Assembly (NCBI RefSeq): GCF_963583255.1
Contig: NC_084805.1
Span: 5,039,060-5,103,059, forward strand
DNA: 64,000 bases
Origin: Pyrus communis
Taxonomy: Eukaryota > Streptophyta > Magnoliopsida > Rosales > Rosaceae
Direction of reading: 5' to 3'
Each line of letters opens with the position of its first letter. The stretch's first letter is position 1. Shown here piece by piece: positions 37,363-48,900 of this stretch. A program made the translations under genes and the position numbers. The notes below the pieces were generated by a model, which searched no databases, was not told the DNA's origin, and saw only the letters and a list, made by a program, of their open reading frames with translations.

Positions 37363-37656
37363 ATGATGATGCAGTGGTGCGGTGCAGCGGCGAGGCGGGT
37401 TCTGATGGCGGAGCAGCGCGCCCGCTTCACAACCTCCTCCTCCTCCGTGGAGGCGTCAGCAGCAATTGCAAAAGCGAATGTGCTCGGGGAGCCGATGCTG
37501 TGCGGGCGAGGAGACAAGAAGACGAAGAAAGGGAAGCGATTCAAAGGGTCGTTCGGAAACGCTCGGCCGAAGAAGGAGAAGATGATCGAGCGCATCAAGG
37601 ACAAGGTTGAGGTGCCCAGGTCCACCCCTTGGCCTCTCCCTTTCAAGCTCATCTGA
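37363..37656 (+). CDS. Mitochondrial small-subunit ribosomal protein S31 (bS31m type)
   Basis: This single-exon gene encodes a 97-aa protein. The C-terminal half GRGDKKTKKGKRFKGSFGN and the tail VPRSTPWPLPFKLI are the hallmarks of the plant mitochondrial ribosomal protein S31/Thx family, a basic peptide that binds the head of the 30S-type subunit. The N-terminal about 45 residues (MMMQWCGAAARRVLMAEQ and an R/S/A-rich stretch with almost no acidic residues) look like a mitochondrial presequence. The start is taken as the first of three consecutive ATGs at 37363, 37366 and 37369; upstream in-frame codons are GTG and not ATG. Nothing recognisable lies between 37657 and 38950 apart from an expected 3' UTR. 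Confidence 0.88.
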   Translation: MMMQWCGAAARRVLMAEQRARFTTSSSSVEASAAIAKANVLGEPMLCGRGDKKTKKGKRFKGSFGNARPKKEKMIERIKDKVEVPRSTPWPLPFKLI

Positions 37657-38952
37657 ATTTTTCAAATTTTCACTCTCTTTTTTCGTAGGATTTTAGCTCC
37701 ATATATTTAATGTCGAACTCCCTAATTTTTTAGGTTTTAAGTGTAGTGTACAATTTTTTTTTAATGTCAATTCATATTTCGGATATATATGTTTCAATTG
37801 TTAATTGTTTGTTTGATGGGTCTCTTGGTGTTGTAATTTTGTCGTCTAAAACCACAAAATGCATGATAAGATTTGAAACTTTGATTGAGAGCTACTTACA
37901 ATGGGCAGATTTGAAATTTTGATTGGATTAGGATGCCGCTCGAGCTACTGAGAATGGAAATGTCGGGACTTTTGGTGTTTAACTGTGCTATTCATTCTTA
38001 TTGGGGTTAAGGATGAAAATAGTGATTGCTGGTGTAGTAGGGATTTGATCTGCATACAGTGAAGTACTTCCATTTCTCAGGAGCATTTAGCATCGGATTC
38101 GGGTTTAGGGGTTCTAGCTTCGGTTTCTGTTTGCATGTATTTTCAGTATATCATCTTCTAAGTCCATGTTTCACTTAATTGCTTGAGTAACTTAGAAGAT
38201 TTTCAGAAATATATTGAAGCAATTTTGTTGGAGCGGAACTGACAAAAAGAGATGACGGCAATACTAGGCGGCAATTGTGAACTAGGTACGTAAATTAGAG
38301 TTTGGACTGGTTGGTGAAATGTGAGTGTAGCATATAAGGATGGTTTGTGCTTTGATAAGATGGACACCAACTATTTTGAAAATGCTTTATGCATAGGAAT
38401 AGGCGTCATGAGTTATGACATTCAGTTTGTGAGTGGGTTGAAAACGAATTGCTGTTCAATTTGTGACACTAGATGCTTTCCTGTGGTATTATTTCAAACA
38501 TCGGTATGATTCTACATGGATAATAATGGTTTTGGTAGAACTTAGTTGCCTCAGTATTGTTCCTGATCGTCGAGTCAATTAGCTAGATAAATGTTGTTAA
38601 TTGATGTATAATGCTAATTTTGATTGAAAGCTAGTGAATTCTTGCTTATCTGCCAAATCATTTTGACTCTTGCTAGGCATGGAGGGCAAACCTTATAGGC
38701 AGCTTAGATTTTCCTATTATCGATTGCAGATTGTCGGATGGTTCATAAGTTGGTAGGGAATTAAATGATAGGACATGATTGATAGAGCATCTGATACCAA
38801 AAACCATTCCATTTTTGTGGCTGATTTCCTGGAGCTATACTCGCAGCCTAAATCAGAAAATATAATTAGTGCAAAATAAGCTTAATCCACTTTCTAATCG
38901 AAAAGAGCATTGTCTTTAGTATTTACACATTGTATGGTGTATTATAGCAGTG

Positions 38953-39905
38953 TCAAACTAAACATTTGACCTTTATTATGCGTACTTGATGATTAACAAT
39001 TTCATTTTCCTCTGTCGTTTGGAACTGATTTGTCAACTCGAGCGCTAGTTCTGCAATTACGCAGAGTCCGATGATAGAGTAAGTGAAGCCAAACATAATA
39101 GTCACTACACCAACTGGGGATGCTAGAGGAAAATATTTGTCTTCTCTTTTAGGTTCAGTTGCAAGCCTAAATCCCGTGTTAATTGCCCATGCTAGCATGA
39201 CCATTGCGATGATACTCACGACTATGCGGCTGACGATACATATCGTCTTCAGCTTCCCTGCTGCATCATCAGAAATTGAGTGAGATGATAATTGTCGAAG
39301 GTAAAATGTAATAGATTTCATAAGTTTAGAAGCCATTGAATGTACTAATGAACTCTTTAGCTTTTCATGTGTGTTTGGATTATATCATATGTTTATGTAT
39401 CTACCTGGAGAAAGACTTAACTACCCCGGTTTCATACACCCCCGCCCCTCCTCTAACCTCTATCAGATTATGTGACGTGATGATAGAGATAGAACGGGTG
39501 TATGAAACTAAGTTTCTCGCACCCCTGAAGTTAACTCCTGTTTCTTTGTTTTAAATTCCTATTTTCGGCGTTGGTTACATTACCTTGATTTTGAGGTTTC
39601 CTGGTCTCCTCCTGCTTCCTCTGCAATTGTTCTGAGAATTTTATGACCAAGTCTACCAGTAAAGGAAGACCAGCAACCAAAAACAGGAAACCGAGAACTA
39701 TCGTCAGAAGTCCGACGCAGAATGCCCGGTTGTTCGACTCCCTTTTCACCCACGGCCTGTCTGCAGGCCCAGATTCCGACGTAATGGTCCACAGGAACAG
39801 AACTACCATGAGCAGAGACGTCAACACAGGAAACAATGTTGCATATAGGGTTTTGGCATCTCTACTTACCTTCAACCCTAAGGCTCTTGTGCCTTCTTCC
39901 TCCAT
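38953..39905 (-). CDS. Unrecognised four-helix membrane protein
   Basis: Two exons, 39905-39584 and 39260-38953, joined by a GT-AG intron (donor AAG|GTAATG, acceptor GATGCAG|CAGGG), give 630 nt and 209 aa in one frame. Each exon encodes a similar half: a basic or neutral stretch, a hydrophobic helix, a loop of about 20 residues with prolines and charges, a second helix with G and F, then a glutamate/glutamine-rich stretch. Helices are at about 20-42, 62-88, 113-136 and 158-182. No signal peptide or known catalytic motif is seen. The two halves look like an internal duplication. I do not recognise the family. A further small exon after CATCAA|GTACGC near the end of exon 2 cannot be excluded, and without splicing the two exons would be two separate two-helix proteins. 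The intron contains a short inverted repeat. Confidence 0.65.
39429..39508. repeat. Short foldback in the membrane-protein intron
   Basis: The 13-bp perfect arms GTTTCATACACCC (39429-39441) and GGGTGTATGAAAC (39496-39508) are followed inward by a second inverted pair, CTATCA and TGATAG. The total hairpin is 80 bp. It probably derives from a small MITE. Confidence 0.7.
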
Positions 39906-39959
39906 CTTCGGCCCACCGGAGTTCGAGGAGAGAAGAAGAAAAACAGAGAAGAAACAACA

Positions 39960-41410
39960 GAAATGGTTCTGGCACTAAGAAACTACAGAGGGTTATGGTT
40001 TAATGGATCACGCCAGATAAATGGGGGAAAATTTATGTTCAAAGTTAGTTGGGTCATCACTTAATTCAAAATTAAATAAACATGACAGAGATTGTGGCAA
40101 TTAGCCGTGCTTTATTACCTAACACCCAATTTATGAGTAAAATGCCCTCTTGCCACTTGGTTTTGTTTTGTTGACCATTATCATTTATTTTTAAATGGTG
40201 CTTTATGCGTCTATTTTTATCTTTCATACATGCTGCTAATTTCTATCTAATCATTTTCAATTCATTTAATTTGACGATCGAAACTTAAAAGAAGAATGCG
40301 AACAGCACCACCTTTATTTTTTGAAAAATGATGGAATAATTGACACTAATTATTTAAACTACAGTAATATGGGAGAATTTAAACCCGAAACTTAATAACT
40401 TGAAAAAAAGTACTTTATTTACGAGAATAATCCATGGTTTATTGCCGTCGTCAGCTTACATCAGTCATGAATATTCAGAAGAAGGAAAATGACAGAGACT
40501 TTTGGAATTTAATTGCGTTTTCCACAGTGAGAGCACTTTGAAATGGACACGCCACATCTTCAAGTTTTGAGGTAGTGTTTTACCTGTTTTTGGTTCGTTT
40601 CCAATTCCAAAGGTCCACATTCGTTTGCAGGTCATCATGGCTTGAAAGGTAATTTAAATTTTAATTATCATGTCATGTCCTAATCACCCTTCAAATTCTT
40701 CAATTCAATTCACAAGTGGACATTGTAATGCTACTTGTTAGTCATAGTGGAACTCGAGTCTCCTTAATCTCGTGGGCGTTTTTTGGTGGGTGGACGTAGA
40801 CCGGAAAACTAGTTAGTGTCCGTCGATGAACTTGACAATGACGAGACTGGACTCGTTAGATAGAAGAAACACATACCCAATGAGGCCCTTAGTCGTATCT
40901 CTAAGTGTGTGTGCGCGACGAGAATTATTCCATATCTTCCTATCAAAAAACTAAAAGAGGAAACACGTCCCGTTTCGTCTCAGTTTCCATGAAACTAGTT
41001 TAGCAACAAGAATTTTCTAACAAAGAGACGATTTCCAAACGACAAACCACTGCCTCAAGTTCATACGGACCAAAAACCCCCAACTCACTACTGGTAATGC
41101 ATGGCTAGAACCCAACCTATCAAAAAAAATGTACGTGTGTGCGCGCGAACGCAAAGATGCACTCATGCACCCACACTACATTACTCCAACTGCAGGTCTA
41201 GTGTCGCATATTTGCCCGCCAGCAATAACTCAGCCAAGGAAATGCAAATTACATGAACAGGAGAAAGTTGTTCATATCAAGCGTCACGCTTAATCCAATC
41301 CTGATCCTGCAGCATAAGCCGCATTGTACTAAAACACCAAACACACCTTGAAAGGAGAAACTAAGCATTTAAAACTATTCAAAGCTTAAATTCATCATTT
41401 ACTTAAGCAA
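39960..41410. other. Gene-free interval
   Basis: AT-rich sequence between the membrane-protein gene and the distal end of the NDUFB9 region. No open frame, repeat pair or RNA gene stands out. The first about 100 bp should be the promoter of the membrane-protein gene. Confidence 0.5.
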
Positions 41411-41414
41411 CGCG

Positions 41415-41471
41415 TCAATGATGCTGGCCTCGATAATTATCTTCATCATCATAGTCACTCTCCATCTTGAT
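41415..41471 (-). other. Possible alternative last exon of NDUFB9
   Basis: A consensus acceptor (GATGCAG) is followed by an 18-codon open frame (IKMESDYDDEDNYRGQHH) and a stop. It is in the same phase as the canonical last exon, 1.1 kb further downstream. It parallels the canonical end IEIVYDYGKEDND in its start (I-x-hydrophobic) and acidic D-Y-x-x-E-D pattern. It could be spliced to exon 4 to give a variant C-terminus, or be a relic of exon duplication. Confidence 0.4.
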
Positions 41472-42573
41472 CTGCATCGTTAAAAATAGACATCATCAAC
41501 ATAAAAAAACTTATTATTTATTTATTTATTAGAAAGAAGAAGAAAAGCATTGCATGACGGGGGGAATGCTTGATGTGTGTTAAACTGGGAAACACATTAC
41601 TTCCTTCCTAGTCTCTCTCCCTCCTTCCTCCTCTAGTCCTTTGGTTTTGTCTCCATCTCCCTCAGTTTCCTTTCTCTACCAGTTTTCTAATTCTCGAAGC
41701 TAGGACCATCAAAATGTCAAAGGGAAAACTTCTGCCATGGACTTGTACCTAAGGGCTTTCATGCACGCACGCAAATTAGTGGAATTATTGAAAATCTTGA
41801 TTCTCTCTCTTTTGCAATTTTTGGATTTCTGCAAATTCTATGAAAATTACATCTTAGGGCCTTCTACCTTCCACCATTTTCCCTCCGGTTATTCCTTCTC
41901 TTTGTTTCTATTGCTTTAACTCTATTTGGGTTCATAACATTTTCCCTCCAGTCATTCACTCTCTCTTCACTTTCTGTTTACCAATTTGTTTCCTTCAATT
42001 TTTCAAGATTAAGCAAGGAGCTGATACGAAATTAGTAACAAAAAAAAAAAAAAAAAAAAAAAAGACAATTTTCGTTATGACTATAATGCCCTTGCAATCA
42101 ACAATGTCACCAATTTGGGTGTATGAAATCGATCCGAAGACTCATTCATATTGAACCAAAAGAGGAGGAAAAATAAGATTTTGAATTTGTGGATGGTAGA
42201 AGAACAAGACCATTATGGTAGCACTAGATTTGTGATTTCCTGTTTAAAACTTGAAATTACAGTAAGGCTACAAGTTATGCTCTTACTACACAAGTAACTT
42301 TAGCTATTTATTTATTGGAAGTAGGAAAGAAGAAAATGTCAGTCTAGCGAAGATGTCACTAATGTGTTAAGAAATGGTGAGTTGACAAACTGTGGAACTC
42401 ATGTAAAAATTAGAAAGAAGGCAAAGTGTGATTCTCAGTCTCAGAAGAAGGGGTGAAAACTCAAGAAAGCCAATCAACTCAGCATCCAAACTGAAAAGTG
42501 TTAAAGAAACACATATCAAGTATATAATAAAATTGCTCACCTTTATTTATTGCAAAGAAAAACATTTGAATTT

Positions 42574-44682
42574 TTAGTCGTTATCCTCTTTTCCATAGTC
42601 GTATACTATCTCAATCTGCATTAAACAACAAATACCCCCAGGGTTAAACCAGTTAAAGGTGACCGCATTGTTCCAGGAGGGAATAGCACTATAAACGGGA
42701 ACACTGCAAAGCCAAGAAATATTTGGAAAAAGTAAAGAACTTTCTACTTGCAATAGGAAGACACCCTTTTTTTGGAAACTGGCAACAGTAATGTTAAACA
42801 AAAATAAATCGTAAGTAACAAAACAAATTAGAGCTCTAAAGCATCCTTTTAAACATGACCGATAACAGTATTCTATTTTCCAGAATGAAATAAAGGATGA
42901 TGGTAGAACGTCAGTTAAAACCAATTAGTAGGTAACTAAGAAAACTCTCAAGGATCCATTTTGATTACTGGGCAATCACAGTACTCTATCTTCGTGAATT
43001 AAATAAAAGATGATGGTAGAACGTAAAAAATAAAAGTAAAAGGTTAAGCAAGATAAAAAGAAACTCTTAGTTTTGAGTACTCATCTAGAAATGATAATTA
43101 TGTCAGCAATTATACAACTGTAACATATTACTTTTCTTCCAAAAAGAACAGCAACCAACTATGAGAATACTTGTCCAATTCCACTTGTGCCCTCTGGTTA
43201 GATAACAAATGCATGACTAGTAACTAGAGACAAAGTAAACATAAAAGACAACGCAAAAGGAATCAAAAGCATGAAAATGATTGAAAAATGTAGATGTCCT
43301 AAAAATAGATGTGAACAAGCCATACACAGAAGCACAATGAAAAACTGAAGAATGAGTTATGATAAAATTACCCCAGCAGGTGGAGTAGGATTTCGGTGAA
43401 ACTTAGAACCACCGGGGGCCCAAGGAACTGCACAGGCAAGATGGAGAGGGGAGAAGATGAGACCATATAAAACCACTAGTAAAAACATAATATGGAAAAC
43501 ACAGGGATTGATTAAGTAAAATAAAGATAGACCAAACCTATTAGAAGTTACAAAAGAAAACTCTTAATTCAAGTTTTTATCTATGTACAAATGAGAACAA
43601 AGATATGGTTGTAGGGATAGGTTAATAGGGTGCCATAATATTGATACCAAAAAAATAAATAAATAATATGAGCACCAAGCTAATCAGAGACAGACATAGA
43701 CTACCACAGAGATACACATATAACTTTCTAAGCAATGATGATTTTGTTGCTCATCCAAAACAATTTCTCGAGCATAAGGTAGCTTAAACACACTACGAAA
43801 ATTTGGGGTGAGGTTGAAATGCCATCAAATCTAAAATGGTATCATATCAAGCCAGTTCCAAAATCCTCTCTCACTAAACTACTACCCATATGAAAGCTTA
43901 AAAGACGTCGGAGCTTACAGGAAAAGTGAGGTCCAGAATATCAAACAAGAAACAAAGAACCTAAAGACATATGCCTGGAAATTTATGAAAGCTGTTCCCT
44001 TGTTTTTCTAATTGGGGGCAAAAGCAATGAATTTATGCAAGTAAACTAGGCATTTTACGAAAGGGATTGTACCAATGTAAGGATCGGGATGGCGCCACTT
44101 ATTGTAAGTGGCTTCGGCATTCGCTATGAGTCTATCAATGGTGTCAGGATCTTCCTGTAAATCCATACCAATCAAACAATCGATCAAAAGGGTACCTTAA
44201 TTCATTAGCAAAATAATCAAAAGGGTACATTTATCCAATAACAGAAAATGCAGCCAAGCTAAATAATCAAAAATTTAAACTGAATGAAAAAAATTCAAAA
44301 GTAATCGAATCGAAATGGAAACAAAAAAAAAAAAAAAAAAAAAAAAAACAATAACAACAAAATTTGGGGAAATTGAATAAAAGGGAAAAGACCAACCACA
44401 TGCTTGTTGGTTTCGAACCTCTCGCGGAGGGCATCAGCCTGAAAAACAAAAAATAATCAGACAGCGATCGAAATCGAATGCAATGTAATGGTTGATGGAT
44501 GGTTGTGAATGAATAATGAAGATTGGAAAGAGGGGCGGAGAGAGCGATTACATCTGGGTAGAAGAGGTGGCGGTGAACGGCCCAGTTGAGAGTGTCTCTG
44601 AGGGCTCGCCTGTAGAGGATCCGAACCTTCTCCTTCTGAGCTGCTCGACGAGCTACGTACGCTGCTGTTGACACTCCGCTCA

Positions 44683-44683
<1 letters not shown>
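42574..44683 (-). CDS. CIB22: NADH dehydrogenase (complex I) subunit B22 / NDUFB9
   Basis: This is an accessory LYR-motif subunit of the membrane arm of mitochondrial complex I, orthologous by content to Arabidopsis CIB22. Five exons (minus): 44683-44552, 44438-44397, 44154-44073, 43427-43372 and 42615-42574; the total is 354 nt, 117 aa, all GT-AG, and the length equals the plant family norm. The LYR motif is at residues 23-25 in VRILYRRAL, with the conserved TLNWAVHRHLFYPD after it. YNKWRHPDPYIVPWAPGGSKF and the acidic tail IEIVYDYGKEDND complete the signature. The leader carries a long GA microsatellite (CT on the + strand, about 44688-44718). A second possible last exon lies at 41415-41471. 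Confidence 0.95.

Positions 44684-44687
<4 letters not shown>

Positions 44688-44718
<31 letters not shown>
44688..44718. repeat. (CT)n microsatellite in the NDUFB9 leader
   Basis: The CT run begins a few bases upstream of the NDUFB9 ATG, so the mRNA reads (GA)n. Such leader repeats vary in length among plant accessions. Confidence 0.85.
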
Positions 44719-44721
<3 letters not shown>

Positions 44722-45171
44722 GTACTCTTTCGTTGTTTCAGGCCTTTCGTCAGATGAAATTTGACGACGAAATGGCTGGCAAAACGAAGTCGTTTCCTTT
44801 CTGGGCCGAACGATCTTAACGTGATTGGGCTGGGCATATTGTCCCAGGAACCGAAAACCCGGATTCGATATGAAACCAAACCTATTCTCTAATTATACGA
44901 TTCGGGACCCGTTTTGAATATTTTGAAGGATTTACTATTCACACACCTTTTTATCTTTTATATATTCTTATTAATTTTTATCAATTGATTTTCTTCAACT
45001 CATACGATTTGACGGTCGAAAATTGAAAGGAATGTGTGAGAGTTAAAAATAAGTATATAAATAGCACTATTATAATTTGAATCGTATCAACCAAACCAAA
45101 TTGAACCGAATTTTTTTAAATTGATTTTGTTACATGTCGGGCTTCTATTGGGTGATGCCATACTTCTGGCA

Positions 45172-45388
45172 TGGACTTGTCCAACCCAGATCTTCTCCAG
45201 ATCTACAAATATTGAGCCTAAGGATCAAATGATTCACACCATTGAAATTTGATCAAACGGCTACAATTATTATAACTTTTAGGGGCCTCCTGTTTGTAGC
45301 CGTTGGATCAAATTTCAACGGCCCGAATTATTTGATTCTTAGGCTTAGTTTTTTTAGATTCGATGAGAATCTGGGTTTGGACTTGTCC
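45172..45388. repeat. Foldback MITE, 217 bp
   Basis: The left arm (45172-45263) and right arm (45291-45388) are near-complements over about 90 bp: CCAACCCAGATC against GATTC..ATCTGGGTTTGG, and ATCAAACGGCTACAA against TTTGTAGCCGTTGGATC. The loop is about 27 bp. It could give long double-stranded RNA if transcribed. The rest of 44720-45640 shows no gene. Confidence 0.75.
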
Positions 45389-45962
45389 ACACTTCCAATC
45401 AAAGAAAAAACAAGCAAAGTGGCTTTTCTATAACACAAGTGAACCATGACTGAAAGCCCTCCTCCCTCCTCCACCCTCGTTCTAGTTCTTCGCCTCCTTC
45501 CTCAATCCCTTGGTGATTCTAATATTCGTAAAGTATAATTACCATGACCATACATTACGCATAATACATGCTTTTGAAAACCCCACGGTGCATATGAGAC
45601 AAACGTATCCATTTCGATTAGGGTTTCTCTTTTAATCCAAAGGCTAAGGGAAATGAGATGTTATCATTTTGTGCATAAACATTACACCCTGGGGCCTTGT
45701 GCACTGGCTTGAGGGACAAGACCAATAACAGTCACAAAGATTCAAAAAACCACATTTCATTAAAGATGCAACAAATCCAGGAAACCATATTACCAAAACA
45801 CAAGATAGCTTTCGCTGAGCATGCCGACTAAGATTTATACAATTCCTATAGATAATCGTAGGCAATCTGTTTCAAGTTTTGGTGACGAAAACAACGCTCT
45901 GTGGCCTATCTAACCTGAGAAACTGGTTATCTATAGTGGTATAATATATATGAGCAGCATGT

Positions 45963-48900
45963 TTATATAAGGGATGCCATGCTATTTTTCCATCCAAAGG
46001 ATCTACGCCGTGCTTTAGGGGGTGTGAAACTAAGCCCAAACATTCCCTTGAGGGCCTGCCCCTGCTCTACGAACATCACCAGCTTTGCAACAATGGCGGC
46101 GCTCTCTGTAATGTGGTTCATATTATTTGTGTTACTCCACAAGCAGTTGGCCAGCTGCAGCCTCCTGCGCTTTGAATCCAGTGCAATACCCCACTTCTGG
46201 AAGAGTCTCTTTCTCTCTTCGGACGAAAACCTTTTCTGCATCAGCTTGCTTAGCATTACTCTCTCCCGACCAATAGCTTTCATGCTGTGTCCAAATACAC
46301 ATGTTGCATCCATAAATCAGAACAGTACTTTAGTCAACTTGTGCATGAAGTAGAAGTTAGCACAGAAACAAGACATTATTCAAAAAATAAGGACATCGAG
46401 TAAAAAGAAAGTAAAAACAGACACAAGAGAGAGTGAACCTTGAAGCGAGTGTGAGCGCCTGACCATTTTCGACAGCTTGATCTCCACGGGAAAAAGTTTC
46501 CTTGAGGAAAGATAGTCTCCTAAGTTCTACCTCCATGTAAATGGAATCTGTTGGATCACCTTTGAAGAGCAAGAAAAAATAGGTTCGATGGACCACTGAT
46601 ATATGGCAAGTTTGCCAAAGTTCAAATATGGCCCTCTGCTGTCTCTCAAATTCCAGTGGCCAATCAGGATTTTCTGATAATTCCAGCATTGGATCTACTC
46701 CTACATCTTTCACTTTCTTTTCAAACTTTTCCCCCGTCTCTTGGTCCTAGCATGCACATACAGATCCATGTCAAACAAAGCCAAAGATTTGTGAGAAGCT
46801 GACTTGCCCAAATGCCTTCCAATAAATAAATGCAAATTATAGTAAGACTATTCGTATATAAGTTGGAGAGAATTGACAAAATTAAAGACGGTTAAACGTT
46901 TCAATAGGTAATGTGGCTTGCGTGGATGTAAAAATGCAAATGTTGCATTCTCACCCCAACTTGTTGATATAAAAATTATAAACTTAAAAGTGTGAATCTT
47001 AAGAGTAAGACTACTGCATAATATTTCACATTCTCATGAATTTATCACCTTCAAGGATATGATCTAATTACCATAACAAGCAAAGACAGACACACAAAAA
47101 ATGACAGGGTTTTTTAGCGGACAAACTCAAAATTAAGCACATTCTCACCTGACCGTTGACAAGTTGTCTGTCATTCTCAAGATTTTTGGCCATTTTCTTT
47201 AGTCCCGTGACAAAAGTATGAACACTGGTAATATCCTCATCTGCAGTCTGTCCTCCTAACTCATCCACGGCACTCCCAAGGGAAGATTGAGAATCATTTC
47301 TTGACAACCTTGCGTTGGAATCATAATGTAATAGGGGAACCTTCCTCCCACTAAAACCTTCTGGTCTCCCAGGAAAGCTTTTCTCAAACCAATTAGGTGG
47401 GGTTCTCTCTGATTTATCCGGAGAAGATGAGCCAGCCATGAGATTTTCTCTACAACTCCAGCTCCTAGTTAACTTTAAACTTCTAGATTGTTTTTCAGGG
47501 TAAGGATTACCAAGAGAATCAATGGTCATCTGTACATTATGTAGTCTCTGCTCCAATGTGCCATATGTAAAACCACTTTGCATCTGACTCCCTTCTCTAT
47601 CTGCATTCACTGGGGTTGATATCATTTCTTGACCTGCTACACTTGTATCCCCAGATGTTACTTCACTTTCAACAGTAGATAAAGCAAGGGATCCAGAATT
47701 CTTGTCCGTGCTTGACTCTTCCATCTCAATACAGCGGACTTCTTTGCAGTTGTCATCAGTACCTTCTGCAGTCCCACCTGCGGGATAATCTAGACTCTGG
47801 CACGAATCAGATCTAAGCTTCTCATTAATCTGTCCATATACCTCCTCGGCACTGCTCTCACCGTCTCTGTCATCAAAATGAGGATTGCTGAACTTTCTGA
47901 CGCCATTCATATAATGAGGATCAGCCACACTTGATGATACTGAGCCTTCATCATCTGACACATCCCCAGCATTCCATTTAGGATTAAGGTCATCTGAAGG
48001 CTGAAAGAGAAGAAACAAGTGAGAGTTACAAAAATAATGGTTTATATAACATGTAATTAATCTCCATAGTCCATAAGCAAGAATATGTACTTGTCTGGAA
48101 TCGTTATCCTTTCGAACCATCCGCAGTAAATCCTCCACTCGTGATTCAGCAAGATCACGTTGCTTTTTCAGCTCTCTAATTTCCTTGTCCATCTGAAAAA
48201 GGTCGCATGTCATGTCTTGGTTTAAATGCATTCAGTTAGAAACTTGCTTAAATGAAAACATGGTTGCAGATTCCAAATATGGGCATGGATGAATTCAAAA
48301 CCTACAGCAAACTTACACCTAAGCTGAGTATATGAGTCAAGGCAACCCATTTTATGATCTTATAAGAAGCACACAATTAATAATGACATCGTGTAGATGC
48401 TAGGTACATGGAGATTTCCTTTAGACCGGCCATTTGATATAGCCATACTGTGATCAGAATTATTTTTTTTCAGAATACGGAGGTGCAGTACTTTTTATGT
48501 TGGGAAGAAACTTGGAGAAACATGTATTTGTGAAACTTAGAAGCAAATTCAATACATCTAAACTGCTGTCTTCCAGACCTATCTTCTCTTCTGAAAAGAA
48601 ATTCTTTCAATTGCCATCTGTTACGGGTCTTCAGAAATGTCAACATAATTGTGTGCTTATATTTAATTCCAGTTGATAGGTATTCTTCCCTAATTGTAAA
48701 CTTTCTAAGAAAGAAAACCCTTGCCTTTTCAATCTGAAGATCTTTCTTTCTAAGCAACGCTGGGTAATCACAAGTTGACGAAGGAGGTCCAGGTGTCCTC
48801 AACTCACTCTCCAATCTAGCCAGCTCTTTCTGTAAATGTTTAACCAGGGCCTTATCTGACATGACTACATTGACCTGTGCTTTTGTAGTCACTTCTTTTG

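Noticed and set aside
42730..42924. Longer open frame upstream of the last NDUFB9 exon
   Set aside because: It is intron sequence; the acceptor at 42616 and the family sequence define the exon start.
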